DNA of 37,210 bases from an uncultured Acinetobacter sp. (GCA_947306495.1 CAMZGT010000014.1:1-37210), one strand, 5' to 3'. Positions 14,956 to 24,724 are shown, counted from the stretch's first letter. Numbers and translations are program-made. The notes: a model not told the origin generated them from the letters alone.

Positions 14956-15831
14956 ATGGTAAAAAATGTAGTTTTACAAGGAGTGGATAAAGAGCAAAAC
15001 ATCTATAAGGAAATAACTCCTGGCGGGTATGGAATTGCCATAAAAACAAAAGATATTCTTTTTTCTGAACAATCAGATTTTCAAAAAGTCGAAATATTTG
15101 ATACAGATTCTGACTTAGGACGAGTATTAACATTAGATGATTTAATGATGACAACAGAGGGGGATGAGTATCACTACCATGAAATGATTGTTCATATTCC
15201 AATGATGCATCATAAAAATCCAAAAACTGTTTTGGTAATTGGCGGCGGCGATGGTGGAACAGTCAGAGAAGTGTTAAAACACGATACAGTAGAAAAAGTT
15301 GTATTGTGTGAGATTGACGGAATGGTTATAGATGCCTGCAAAAAATACTTACCTACAATTTCTTGCGAATTAGACAACCCAAAATGCGAAATTCTTGTAG
15401 AAGATGCTATTGAATATATTAAAGATAAGAACGATATGTTTGATGTTATTTTAATTGATTCAACTGATCCAATGGGGCCAGGTGAAGGTTTGTTTACTGA
15501 CGAATTCTATTCAAATGTAAAACAATCATTAAAAAATGGTGGTATTATGGTTGCGCAGTCAGAAAGCCCGTTTGCAAATAAAATGGAAATAAAAAAAATG
15601 TATGAACAACTCAGAAGAGTTTTTCCGATTGTTTCAACATACACTTCAAACATACCGACATATCCCGGCGGATATTGGGCTTGGGCATTTTGTTCAGAAT
15701 CAGTAAAACCTCTATCATACTGGGATGAACGCAGAGGAAATGATATTACAAGAACTTGCAAAATTTATAACAGAGAGTACCATAATGCAAGATTTGCATT
15801 ACCAAATTATTTGAAAGAATTAGTTGGTTAA
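14956..15831 (+). CDS. speE: Spermidine synthase
   Basis: Aminopropyltransferase that makes spermidine from putrescine and decarboxylated SAM. The 291 residues contain the family motifs: GGYGIAIKTKDILFSEQSDFQ, MTTEGDEYHYHEM, the decarboxylated-SAM-binding VIGGGDGG (96-101), and LIDSTDPMGPGEGLFTDEFY with catalytic Asp168 and Asp171. GGYWAWAFCS near the C-terminus also fits. No speA, speB or speD gene is in this window. Confidence 0.95.
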   Translation: MVKNVVLQGVDKEQNIYKEITPGGYGIAIKTKDILFSEQSDFQKVEIFDTDSDLGRVLTLDDLMMTTEGDEYHYHEMIVHIPMMHHKNPKTVLVIGGGDGGTVREVLKHDTVEKVVLCEIDGMVIDACKKYLPTISCELDNPKCEILVEDAIEYIKDKNDMFDVILIDSTDPMGPGEGLFTDEFYSNVKQSLKNGGIMVAQSESPFANKMEIKKMYEQLRRVFPIVSTYTSNIPTYPGGYWAWAFCSESVKPLSYWDERRGNDITRTCKIYNREYHNARFALPNYLKELVG

Positions 15832-15840
15832 TATTTTATA

Positions 15841-15879
15841 ATAAATAAGGCGGCTGCAGAATGCAGCCGCCTTATTTAT
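15841..15879. terminator. Bidirectional terminator between speE and the aldolase gene
   Basis: A perfect 18-bp stem (15841-15858 and 15862-15879) with a GAA loop; the base of the stem is A/T-rich, so it provides a T-rich tail on both strands. It separates two convergent transcription units. Confidence 0.88.
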
Positions 15880-16508
15880 TATCTCAGATTTAAAACCGCT
15901 TGTTCTTGCTCTTTTGTCAGCATCTTTGCACAGCCTAATATTTCTGTATTTAGAACAACTTGCGCATATGATTCTGCAAGCTCAAGCTTTAAGTAAGCAT
16001 CTTCTATAGTTTTTGATGCAATTATAAAACCATGATTTTCCATTAAAACAGCATCATATTTTTTAAAGTATTTTACAGTATTCTCCACTAAGTCCATAGA
16101 GGAAGGCAGTGCATATTCGGCAAGAGGAATTCCTCTAAAATAAAAAACATTTTCTGCCATTATAGGTGCCAGCAAATCCTTGCCGGCAGATGCGAAACTG
16201 CTTAAATATGGTGAGTGTACATGAATTATAAAATCAATGTCAGGTCTTTGTTTATAAATTTCTATATGTAAGAATTTTTCACTTGAAGGCTTTTTACCTT
16301 TTTCTAATGATTTCCCTTTAAAATCTGTATATACAATATCTTCTTTTTTTAGGTAACCATTTGCGGATCCTGATACGGTAATAAGCATTCCATTCTTATA
16401 TCTTGCGGAAATGTTACCGGAATATCCGGGAGTATAGTTTTTATTCCCGCATAAGGTACCGATTTGAATAATTTTGTTAATTAGATTTTTCTTATAAAAC
16501 ATCTTCAA
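15879..16508 (-). CDS. Class II aldolase/adducin family protein
   Basis: A 209-residue Zn-dependent aldolase of the L-fuculose/L-ribulose-phosphate family. Motifs: GNISAR (31-36), a phosphate-binding ITVSGSANG segment, catalytic/metal Glu in SSE (75-77), HVH (96-98) as two Zn ligands, and a third His in MENHGF. The substrate could be a deoxysugar phosphate or methylthioribulose phosphate; it is not resolved by sequence reading. The start overlaps the upstream ostA/lptD-like gene by 17 nt, so the two are coupled. This is odd company for an aldolase. Confidence 0.88.
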   Translation of the reverse strand: MKMFYKKNLINKIIQIGTLCGNKNYTPGYSGNISARYKNGMLITVSGSANGYLKKEDIVYTDFKGKSLEKGKKPSSEKFLHIEIYKQRPDIDFIIHVHSPYLSSFASAGKDLLAPIMAENVFYFRGIPLAEYALPSSMDLVENTVKYFKKYDAVLMENHGFIIASKTIEDAYLKLELAESYAQVVLNTEILGCAKMLTKEQEQAVLNLR

Positions 16509-18678
16509 CCGTTTTAATATCTTCTACAACAGCTTTTTGAAGCACAGGAGCTTTATACTGATCTTGTTTAAAATTATTTTCTTGTTCAAGTGCCGTAAAT
16601 TGTTCTTCTTTTTTTGCCTTTTTATCTTGCTTAATTTCTAATTTTTCATAATCTACATGAGTACCTTTTGCATCCATCATAACATCAACAGTTGCGTACA
16701 TATTTTCACGTATCAAGTCGTATCCGATGTTGAATTTAATGTCATCTGGTCCTATAGATATAAAGAAAGAGTTTCCTTGAAAAGCTCTGTCATTAGGTGA
16801 ATCATTCGATAAATTTAACGAAACAAACCAACAAAGTGTTAAAAATCGGCAAACCCTAAAGTATTCTCTAACATATAGATTTGATTTACCATATCTATAA
16901 GCGTCATATACAGGCATTGGTGTGTTATCTTCATATACAGATTGGTAATAACCAACATCTTGCATCCAACGTTTATATTGTGCATGAATTCTTGGGCCGA
17001 TTCTTCCTATTACTTGAGTATCACCTGTTCCGTACAAAGCTGCAGACAACTCACCACCGAAACTAACGGCAAATGATTTTTGTTCGTCAGGATTCAAGTA
17101 AGAGTATAGTGTTTGAAAAGCTTCTGCCATATAACGCGTTCTTGTTGTTCCAATGCTGGTACCGTTTAAATTTTCATAGTGACGGTCCTTATCAATATCT
17201 TGGTAATAACCGAAGTCAAACCTATGTGAAAACTGTGATGTTAAACCCTTTATTAAAAAATTATTATCTGTATAGGTTTTATTATATACGAGCCCTGCAC
17301 CATATTTCGGACGTCGTCTTCCCAAAAACCATTCATCCATATAATCGTTCATGCCGTATTGCAAATACAAATTATCATCTAATTTTTGTACACCATGTAC
17401 TACAATTTTGCTTTCCGCAGTACCATATCCTGCTTGAGTTCTGTTGGTACCGCTGTTAAAACGACCGACTGCACCGATACCTATGCCGCTTTTATAATTT
17501 AGTGTTGGCATTGCTTTTAAAACAGAGCCTTTTGGTAATTCAAATACAAATCCAGGGCCTGTATAGAATCCTAAACCTCTAATGGAGCCGACTTCCCAAA
17601 TAGAAGATTCAACATAATCATGATTTTTATTTGTATATAATTTAACAGATGGGAATTTAAATACTGTTTTTTCACCTTTTTTAACTCTCAATTTTTTTAC
17701 ATAAAGAGTTTCATGCTCGCCATTTTGTTTTATTTTAATTTCTTTTGCTTCAATCTTAACAATACCTTTTGACATATCCTCTGTTAATGTTTGCTTAGGC
17801 GGTATTAGCATATTTGAAGCCATAGCACTGGTTGTGTCAGAAGAAAATTTAATTGGGAAAGAATGATCTACTACAAGGGAACCTTCTTCTTGTAAAATCT
17901 TATCACCATATACGTAACCTCTTTTAGAGCGTATTTCAACAGTTGCAGTATTTGCAACAGGGTTTTCAATAAGTGCATTTTCTTCATTCATATCGACAAA
18001 GATATAATCACCTGTGATCGTTTGATTGTTTTTTAGAATTTTAACATTACCCTCTGCTTTGATGGTATTGTTCATACGGTCATATGTAATGAGATCAGCT
18101 TTTACAACAGTTCCTTGTTTTACAAATTCTACGTTTACATTTCCTTTTGCATATAAACAATATTTTTCTGTATCGTAGTCCATGTTATCGCAATCTAAAA
18201 CTATTTCTTCTGTATTTTGCGGTTCAATTTTTGCAGTATTTTTTCGTCCGCGGAATAATTTTGCTTTTTTTGAATCTTCGACAGATTCTTCATCTGCTTC
18301 AAATCCATCCGGCATCATTTCATCAAAATCTTCTTTAAGTTCTTTTGAAGCAAATTCAGAAGTTTGTAATTCTACGTTGTAAATACTGGCATTAGGATCT
18401 GTCGGAGCTAATTGTGATTCATTTATTTTATTTTGCAGTTTGTGATTTTTTATCCTTAATCTTAATTTTTTAAGAGGTGGTAATGTACCGTGTTGTGAGC
18501 CGTGAGTCTCGCTTGCATTTTTATCGTTATTACGATTGAAGCTATTAATTTCCATAGCCGGAGGCATAAAGAAAGCATCGCCTGTGAAATCAGAAATCTC
18601 GCTGTTAGAAAATTCTGCAGTAGCTGAGTTTGCAATTATTAATGATGATATTAAAGATATAACAATTTTTTTATTCAA
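16492..18678 (-). CDS. OstA/LptD-like outer membrane protein
   Basis: A 728-residue protein with a signal peptide (IVISLISSLIIANSATAEF), a low-complexity region, and an OstA/LptA-like beta-jelly-roll domain from about residue 155 to 300 (IVLDCDNMDYDTEKYCLYAKGNV, VKADLITYDRMNNTIKAEGNVKIL). A long C-terminal beta-strand-rich part follows that could form a barrel. This is the layout of LptD (LPS assembly at the outer membrane); the C-terminal barrel is divergent. Translation starts at TTG 18678: the signal peptide needs it and GAGGA lies 7 nt upstream. It sits in an envelope operon behind envC. Confidence 0.8.
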   Translation of the reverse strand: MNKKIVISLISSLIIANSATAEFSNSEISDFTGDAFFMPPAMEINSFNRNNDKNASETHGSQHGTLPPLKKLRLRIKNHKLQNKINESQLAPTDPNASIYNVELQTSEFASKELKEDFDEMMPDGFEADEESVEDSKKAKLFRGRKNTAKIEPQNTEEIVLDCDNMDYDTEKYCLYAKGNVNVEFVKQGTVVKADLITYDRMNNTIKAEGNVKILKNNQTITGDYIFVDMNEENALIENPVANTATVEIRSKRGYVYGDKILQEEGSLVVDHSFPIKFSSDTTSAMASNMLIPPKQTLTEDMSKGIVKIEAKEIKIKQNGEHETLYVKKLRVKKGEKTVFKFPSVKLYTNKNHDYVESSIWEVGSIRGLGFYTGPGFVFELPKGSVLKAMPTLNYKSGIGIGAVGRFNSGTNRTQAGYGTAESKIVVHGVQKLDDNLYLQYGMNDYMDEWFLGRRRPKYGAGLVYNKTYTDNNFLIKGLTSQFSHRFDFGYYQDIDKDRHYENLNGTSIGTTRTRYMAEAFQTLYSYLNPDEQKSFAVSFGGELSAALYGTGDTQVIGRIGPRIHAQYKRWMQDVGYYQSVYEDNTPMPVYDAYRYGKSNLYVREYFRVCRFLTLCWFVSLNLSNDSPNDRAFQGNSFFISIGPDDIKFNIGYDLIRENMYATVDVMMDAKGTHVDYEKLEIKQDKKAKKEEQFTALEQENNFKQDQYKAPVLQKAVVEDIKTVEDVL

Positions 18679-18692
18679 AACGTATTCCTCGT

Positions 18693-19814
18693 TTATATGT
18701 AATTAAGAGGGTTGTTCGGTTTACCGTTAACCCTTACTTCAAAATGACAATGCGGTCCGGTACTGTATCCGGTAGTACCCTCATAACCGACAACTTGTCC
18801 TTTTTTGACCTGTTGCCCGTTAGTAACATTTATAGAGCTCATATGAGCATATAAAGTTGATGTCGGGTGTCCGTTTATAGCTCCATGTTCAATGATAACA
18901 ACTTTTCCATAACCGCCATACCATCCGGTATAAATGACTTTGCCTCCGTTTGATGCGTGGATTTCTCCGTAATTAGGTCCGCCAATATCAATTCCGGAAT
19001 GGAAAGATTTAGTGTTAAATATCGGATGTGTTCTCCATCCGAAAGGAGATGTTATTCGTCCTTGTATAGGCTTTATAAAACCAACTGTAACAGAAGAATT
19101 TGTACCGGTATTTTTGCCTGTTGTTTTATTTATATATTGACCTATTTTTTCAGACTGTTTTTCCAAATCTCTTTCTGCTTTTTGGTAAGCTACGCGATCC
19201 GTTTTTAATTTGTTAATCATACTTTCATTTTTTGCGATTGCTCGCTTAATGTATGTTTGCTGAGTATTTATAGACGCAACAGAGCGTTCCAAATTACGTT
19301 TTCTTGCTTCAATATTGTATGCTAATAAACGAATTTCCTGAGCTTTTCTCTTAGCTCTATCCATTTTGTCATAATCATCTTTCAAAATGATTTTTTGAAA
19401 GTAAACCCTGTCCACCAGCATGTTTATGTCTTCAGAAGTTATAAACAATTCAAAAAAAGCTTTTCTTTGTGATTTAAAAACTTTTCGTATATGAGAAGCA
19501 AGAACAGTGTTTAAGTTGTTGTATTCCACAGAAGCTCTGTTTAAATCCGCTTGCATTCCATCCAGTTCTTTTTGTGCAGTAATAATTTTGGACTCTGATT
19601 CACGCAGAGTTATGCGAGCATTTTCTAATTTTTGCTGATTTTTATACAATTTATTTGTTTCAGCGTTTTCTAATAAACGAGTTCGTTTTATTTGTTTTTG
19701 CAAATGTTGCTTTTGGGCTTCTATGTCTTGTGCAGCATAAGCTTTACAAATCATGTATGAATTGCACAAAATGCCAACAGCTATTAAAATATTCAGTACT
19801 CTTTTGATATTCAA
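18693..19814 (-). CDS. EnvC-like M23 peptidase with coiled coil
   Basis: A 373-residue protein with an N-terminal signal sequence (about residues 1-27, ending AYA-AQ). A long coiled coil covers about residues 28-230, and a C-terminal LytM/M23 domain about 245-373. The M23 metal ligands are all present: His272 and Asp276 (HSGID), His324 (LYAH), His355 and His357 (HCHF). It should therefore be an active peptidoglycan endopeptidase rather than a degenerate activator such as E. coli EnvC. Start is TTG 19814, with GGAGG 4 nt upstream; the next ATG would remove the signal peptide. No FtsEX genes are adjacent. Confidence 0.92.
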   Translation of the reverse strand: MNIKRVLNILIAVGILCNSYMICKAYAAQDIEAQKQHLQKQIKRTRLLENAETNKLYKNQQKLENARITLRESESKIITAQKELDGMQADLNRASVEYNNLNTVLASHIRKVFKSQRKAFFELFITSEDINMLVDRVYFQKIILKDDYDKMDRAKRKAQEIRLLAYNIEARKRNLERSVASINTQQTYIKRAIAKNESMINKLKTDRVAYQKAERDLEKQSEKIGQYINKTTGKNTGTNSSVTVGFIKPIQGRITSPFGWRTHPIFNTKSFHSGIDIGGPNYGEIHASNGGKVIYTGWYGGYGKVVIIEHGAINGHPTSTLYAHMSSINVTNGQQVKKGQVVGYEGTTGYSTGPHCHFEVRVNGKPNNPLNYI

Positions 19815-19829
19815 AAGTCCTCCGAAGTT

Positions 19830-19943
19830 TTATCTCCCCATCCCGGGAAGCAGCATTAATACTCCCATACCGGCAGTCCATAATATGAAAGAAACAGCTA
19901 TAAGTCCTACAATAAGTTTTTTATGTTCTCTAAAAAATTCCAT
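19830..19943 (-). CDS. 37-residue membrane peptide upstream of envC
   Basis: A small ORF, MEFFREHKKLIVGLIAVS followed by a hydrophobic stretch ending LMLLPGMGR. It has a clear GAGGT ribosome binding site 5 nt before the ATG, and TATTATATATA shortly upstream as a probable -10. It has a charged N-terminus and a single membrane-spanning segment. The gene is followed after 15 nt by envC, suggesting a coexpressed small membrane protein. The N-terminus resembles single-pass anchors of SurA/PrsA-type proteins, but no such domain follows. It could be a subunit, a regulatory peptide or a leader. Confidence 0.65.
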   Translation of the reverse strand: MEFFREHKKLIVGLIAVSFILWTAGMGVLMLLPGMGR

Positions 19944-20016
19944 ATATTACCTCACATATATATAATAGTACAAAAAAAGCAGAAGGGCAATTTTGTATAG
20001 ATTTATAAATATATTG

Positions 20017-21600
20017 TTACTTCTTTAATCTTGATAGTAGTTCTTTTGCGTAATCCATTTTAAATAAAACATTTAGGATTGAATATACAAATCCGCATAA
20101 TATAGTGACACCGGATATTTTTACAATTTCAAAGATATATTTTGGAAGCTGTATAGTATTGAAATATGAACATATTACCCACCCGCATATGAATGTTATT
20201 ACTCCGGCTAATACCATTTTTTCGAAATTTTTGAATAAAATTTTATAATCTAATTTGATTTTTTTGTGTATAAATAAGCCGAGTAAGGTAGCATTAAATA
20301 ATGTAGTGAACGATGTTGACAACGTTATTCCGGCAATTCCCATGCATAATTTTAATATTAATAACCAATTTAAGAATGCCTTTAACACAATAGATGAAAT
20401 TGCAATGAGGAAAGGTGTCTTTGAGTCATTGTATGCGTAATATACTCTTGTAATTGAATCTCTGAATACATAAGGAATTATTGAAAAAGAAAGGAAGCAT
20501 AGTGCTTCAGATACCATTATTACCGCATTTGAGTTAAATGCACCTCTTTCAAAAACTAGGGAAATACCGTCATTTGCCAGCAGCAGAATCAATATGATTA
20601 TCGGAATTGCCCCAAAGAAAAGAACGCCTACACCTTTATTAAAGTATGTTCTAATTGCATTCTCATTTTTCTCACCGGCAAGTTTTGAGAAAATCGGGAA
20701 TAACGGTACCAGAAAAGCTGTTACTAAAATTCCGACCGGAAATTGAAATATTCGATTCGCAAATACAACAGATGTCCAAGCTCCCTCTACAAGGGTTGAA
20801 GCGAAGAACATATCTATATATATACTAATTTGGCCGATTGTAGAACTTAAAATTGCAGGAAACAGCAATTCTGTTATGTTTTTGAATTGTGTATTATTTT
20901 TTATATCCAAATTAGGCTTGATTCTGTACCCTAATTGTCTAACTTTCGGGAACTGAATCATAATTTGGCATAAAGCTCCGACTGTTGTTGCGATTGCCAG
21001 AATGTATCCAGATTTATCGTTATGAACCAATGAAATTGCAATTATAACAACTAAGCTTAAAATAATAGGTGATAAATTCGGAAGAATATATTGTTTATGG
21101 ACAATAAGAATCCCGTAATATATGCCTATAATACCGCCAATTAAAATAACAGGTGTCATTATCTTGAAGTGTATTGTTGCTAAATTTATTAATTCAGGAC
21201 TGCCGGCGGAGATAATCAAGCCCATTATTTTATCTGCAAATATAAATCCAAAGATTGCGCATAGTGCAAAAAATATAAAAGATACAGTTAAAAATGTGTT
21301 GTAAAGTTTATTGATAAAATCATCAGGCTTGGAATCAAAATCAGGAATCAATTTTGAAAACACGGCAACTGCTGCGCTATGAAAAGGTCCTCCGACTCCG
21401 CCAAGTATAATAATTGCCAATGAAGGGATTTGCAATGCATAAAAATACGCATCAGAAACAAGAGTAGCTCCATAGAAGTTTGCAACAACCATATCACGAG
21501 CAAAACCGATCAGCTTGCTGGCAACAGTTACTACAGCTATGAGCCAAGCTGCTTTTAATACGCTTGGTGTTTCATCTTTAATCTTTTGAATCTCTTCCAT
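20017..21600 (-). CDS. murJ: Lipid II flippase MurJ
   Basis: MOP-superfamily flippase that moves lipid II across the cytoplasmic membrane. The 527-residue protein has about 13-14 hydrophobic segments. Family motifs include VASKLIGFARDMVVANFYG near the N-terminus, SDAYFYALQIPS, the GGVGGPFHSAAVAVFSK segment, and in the middle FANRIFQFPVGILVTAFLVPLFPIFSKLA and ISLVFERGAFN. ATG 21600 (ribosome binding site TTGAGG just upstream) is chosen over the longer ORF start. The start overlaps the spoIID-like gene by 23 nt, so the two are coupled. Confidence 0.93.
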   Translation of the reverse strand: MEEIQKIKDETPSVLKAAWLIAVVTVASKLIGFARDMVVANFYGATLVSDAYFYALQIPSLAIIILGGVGGPFHSAAVAVFSKLIPDFDSKPDDFINKLYNTFLTVSFIFFALCAIFGFIFADKIMGLIISAGSPELINLATIHFKIMTPVILIGGIIGIYYGILIVHKQYILPNLSPIILSLVVIIAISLVHNDKSGYILAIATTVGALCQIMIQFPKVRQLGYRIKPNLDIKNNTQFKNITELLFPAILSSTIGQISIYIDMFFASTLVEGAWTSVVFANRIFQFPVGILVTAFLVPLFPIFSKLAGEKNENAIRTYFNKGVGVLFFGAIPIIILILLLANDGISLVFERGAFNSNAVIMVSEALCFLSFSIIPYVFRDSITRVYYAYNDSKTPFLIAISSIVLKAFLNWLLILKLCMGIAGITLSTSFTTLFNATLLGLFIHKKIKLDYKILFKNFEKMVLAGVITFICGWVICSYFNTIQLPKYIFEIVKISGVTILCGFVYSILNVLFKMDYAKELLSRLKK

Positions 21601-23212
21601 ATGCCTCAACAATTTCAATATATAAAGTAGCAAATCTTCCTAATGACGGAGGATATACTACAACAATATTTTCCCCGTCTTCAATGTATCTTGATATATC
21701 TATCTTATAATCTTTTTGAAACATTGATTTTGTAATAGGAAATTCATAGTCTTTTCCGTTAATCATAACAGCTAACTTACCGGTATTTGTGTCGGTAATA
21801 ACTATATGAGCTCTACCTATAGGTGCCCAAAATGTAAGTTTGTACTCGTTACCGCTGACTGTTGTGGGGAATGTCCCTAAATTTATTCCTTGGTAGTAAT
21901 GCCTTAAAATATTATAGTATGGCTGATTTAATTTAGTAGCCATATAGCCGGCTCCGAATTGGCTCATACCGACTCCGTGTCCAAAACCTCCGCCTTGTGC
22001 CGTAATTTTTAACAAATTGCCATAGTTATCCAGTTCTTTTATAAATATTACATTCGCACTAGGTAAAGAAATTCCATTTTTTTGAAAAACTCTTCTTATT
22101 ACAAGTTCTTTTGAAATCTTATAACATCCTTTTGTCGTAAGTATTTCAACTTCCATAATTTTTCCGGAAGTCCCTCTTTTCATAACTTTAATATCTTTAA
22201 TTTTTCCTAAATTATCATCTTGCTTAAAATGAGGAAAAATAAAACCTGTCTTTGATTGTGCCTGAAGAGTTTTTGAAAGGACCTCTTCTAATTCAACAGC
22301 ACTCCATTCCCTTGTCCAACGATAATATGGAGATTCTATGTCATATGAAGGAATTTTCGTGCCATAAAAAGCTGCTGCTTTTTCTTCTTCATCCAACGGT
22401 TCAAATTCAGGCTTATCAGGTACTGCAGATAAATATGGTTTGTTTTGAGAAGGAAAAATTTTTGTATTGGGTTCGGAAAAAGCATTTGCATAACTTTCCG
22501 TGTAACCGCCTGCTGTTGAACTATATAATGCAAGAATCGGTTCGTTGTTATATAAAGCTATTATTCCGTCTGTTTCCATTACGGCTCTTGTCGCCAAGTC
22601 TTCCTCTGTATTCACTCCAAAATATACTTGGCTGGATACACTGTCAACAACGCTAAAATCTTTATATGCTTGAGTTCTTGGAGTCAGAACATAGTTTCTT
22701 GCGGCTACAGCTTGAGCTTTTAAAGCTTCCAATCCAAATCTTACCGGCATTTCGTTTGGAACAACACCTTTTAAATATTCCTGTATTTCAACAAGATTAA
22801 TGAGATAAAACCCCTTATCATTTTTAACTAATTCAAACGCACCGTGGTAAAGAGCAGGTTTACCTTTTCTTTGTAACCCTTTAACACCCAAAAGTCCCTG
22901 CGGACATATAATAACAATGTCACCAACCACAGCAGATTGGGTGCCAACAGAAACAAGGAGTCCGGATGCGGAATTTCTTATGTAAATGTCTGTATTTGCA
23001 GGTATTTGTGTGATAATACGCTTTGAATTTCTGTCACAAATACTGCATTCTGCAGTGCCATATATTACGGTATCTTGTTTTAGCACATTTTGAAAGTTAT
23101 TATCCGTTAGGCCAACTCTTACATAATCCTGTCCTGAGTACGCTGGCAACAGTATTATAGTAGCCATAAAAGTCAGTAATAAACTTTTTTTCAGTGTATT
23201 TAAAAATATCAC
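21578..23212 (-). CDS. SpoIID/LytB-domain protein
   Basis: A 544-residue exported protein with a signal peptide (about residues 1-26). The SpoIID/LytB amidase-activator/lytic transglycosylase domain carries EYLKGVVPNEMP, LKAQAVAARNYVL, and further on STAGGYTESYANAFSEP. The C-terminal signature QGGGFGHGVGMSQFGAGYMA is intact. Members bind or cleave denuded glycan strands; outside sporulators they probably act in wall remodelling. It starts at GTG 23212, two nt after cysS. C-terminal to the domain is an about 80-residue extension with a beta-sandwich-like pattern. Confidence 0.92.
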   Translation of the reverse strand: MIFLNTLKKSLLLTFMATIILLPAYSGQDYVRVGLTDNNFQNVLKQDTVIYGTAECSICDRNSKRIITQIPANTDIYIRNSASGLLVSVGTQSAVVGDIVIICPQGLLGVKGLQRKGKPALYHGAFELVKNDKGFYLINLVEIQEYLKGVVPNEMPVRFGLEALKAQAVAARNYVLTPRTQAYKDFSVVDSVSSQVYFGVNTEEDLATRAVMETDGIIALYNNEPILALYSSTAGGYTESYANAFSEPNTKIFPSQNKPYLSAVPDKPEFEPLDEEEKAAAFYGTKIPSYDIESPYYRWTREWSAVELEEVLSKTLQAQSKTGFIFPHFKQDDNLGKIKDIKVMKRGTSGKIMEVEILTTKGCYKISKELVIRRVFQKNGISLPSANVIFIKELDNYGNLLKITAQGGGFGHGVGMSQFGAGYMATKLNQPYYNILRHYYQGINLGTFPTTVSGNEYKLTFWAPIGRAHIVITDTNTGKLAVMINGKDYEFPITKSMFQKDYKIDISRYIEDGENIVVVYPPSLGRFATLYIEIVEAYGRDSKD

Positions 23213-23214
23213 TT

Positions 23215-24588
23215 TTATTTAAGCTCCCAAGTTGTGCCTTCTTTTGAATCTTTAAGTACAATTCCGGCATTATCCAAAGCGATACGTATTTTGTCTGCAA
23301 GCTCCCAGTTCTTTTCCGCTCTTGCAGAACGTCTTTTTTCTATAATTTCGTCTATTGAGTTATAGGTTTCTCCCAGCTCGGAATTAATTTCTTCCATTTT
23401 TGCTTTTAATTCTTCATTTGATAATGAAGCTTTATCAAATTTAAATCCGAGGGATTCCGCTAATTTATACAGTAGTGTGTATGCGTATGGAACATCTTTA
23501 TTAGCTTTGCTGGCTAAATCAAATAAAACAGCCAAAGCTTTTGATGTGTTTAAATCATCATCCATAGCTTCGACAAAGCTATTATATTCTGCAAATTTGG
23601 TAATATCAACAGAGTCATCAATCTTAGTCTTTTTCGCATTAAGCATTCTTTTTACACCGTTAGCTGCTGCTTGTAAAGATTCATCAGAAAATTCTATTGG
23701 CATTCTGTAATGATTTGTTAGAATGAAGAAACGAATTGTATTTGAATCATAATTTTTTAATAAGTCATCGATAGTCAAAAAATTGCCTAAAGATTTAGAC
23801 ATTTTTTCTTTGTTAATTGTGACAAATCCATTATGAAGCCAATAATTAACAAATTTGCAACCGTTTGCGCATTCTGATTGCGCAATTTCGTTTTCGTGAT
23901 GCGGAAATATTAAATCTGCCCCACCTGCGTGAATATCAATTGTTTTACCCAGATATTTGCGGCTCATTGCGGAACATTCTATATGCCATCCTGGGCGTCC
24001 GATTCCCCAAGGTGATTTATACCCGAATTTTGGGTCTTTTTTCCATAGTGCAAAATCAAGAGGATCTTCCTTTTGTTCACCTACTTCTATTCTAGCTCCG
24101 CTTTCTAATTGGTCAATGGGTTGTCCTGATAAACTGCCGTATCTGCCGAATTTTTTAACTCGAAAATATACGTCACCGTCAGCTTCATAGGCATATCCTT
24201 TTTCAATAAGTTCTTTGTTCATTGATATCATTTCGCCCAAAGTTTTTGTAGCAAAGGGTTCAATATTAGGTTGTAAATTATTCAATTTCTTCATAGATTC
24301 ACTGAATTTTTGATACCAATATTTTGAGACTTCTTCAGGAGTTTTACCTTCTGCTTCCGCTTTTTTTAATATTTTATCGTCTACGTCGGTAACGTTTCTG
24401 CAATAAGTCACATCATAACCTTTAAATTTAAGATATCTGTATAAAACATCCCAAGTTATATAGCATCTTGCGTGTCCAAGGTGAGCATTATCATATACAG
24501 TAGGACCGCAGACATACATTTTTACTTTATTATCTTCAATCGGCTTAAATTCTTCTAATTGACCTGTGAATGTGTTGTGTAATTTCAT
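23215..24588 (-). CDS. cysS: Cysteinyl-tRNA synthetase
   Basis: Class I aminoacyl-tRNA synthetase. The 457 residues include the class signatures HLGH (36-39) and KMSKS (262-266). The Zn ligands Cys27, Cys205, His230 and Glu234 are all in place, as is DIHAGGADLIFPHHENEIAQSE. The DALR-like helical C-terminus and anticodon domain are of normal length. ATG 24588 follows GAGAGG. An extended -10 (TGT-TATAGA, about 24617-24625, minus strand) lies upstream. It heads the minus-strand envelope operon. Confidence 0.97.
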   Translation of the reverse strand: MKLHNTFTGQLEEFKPIEDNKVKMYVCGPTVYDNAHLGHARCYITWDVLYRYLKFKGYDVTYCRNVTDVDDKILKKAEAEGKTPEEVSKYWYQKFSESMKKLNNLQPNIEPFATKTLGEMISMNKELIEKGYAYEADGDVYFRVKKFGRYGSLSGQPIDQLESGARIEVGEQKEDPLDFALWKKDPKFGYKSPWGIGRPGWHIECSAMSRKYLGKTIDIHAGGADLIFPHHENEIAQSECANGCKFVNYWLHNGFVTINKEKMSKSLGNFLTIDDLLKNYDSNTIRFFILTNHYRMPIEFSDESLQAAANGVKRMLNAKKTKIDDSVDITKFAEYNSFVEAMDDDLNTSKALAVLFDLASKANKDVPYAYTLLYKLAESLGFKFDKASLSNEELKAKMEEINSELGETYNSIDEIIEKRRSARAEKNWELADKIRIALDNAGIVLKDSKEGTTWELK

Positions 24589-24691
24589 CGAACCTCTCCC
24601 AATGTTTTAAATAAATTCTATAACAAAGGGCAGAAAATGTAAAATCATCAGAAAAAATAGTGTTATAAATTTAATAATAATTTGATTTTTT

Positions 24692-24710
24692 ATTTTTATA
24701 ATAAAATATT
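24692..24710 (+). promoter_or_regulatory. Promoter of the membrane protein gene
   Basis: The same 19-nt string as upstream of miaB, with TATAAT at 24697-24702. An AAGGAGG ribosome binding site follows at 24714-24720. Confidence 0.5.
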
Positions 24711-24724
24711 ACCAAGGAGGCTTA

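Noticed and set aside
19987-20020. GCAATTTT near the end of murJ as a fifth bipartite element
   Set aside because: It lacks the fifth T of the first box and the ACTTTATAT box at the 12-nt spacing, and no gene starts downstream on that strand.
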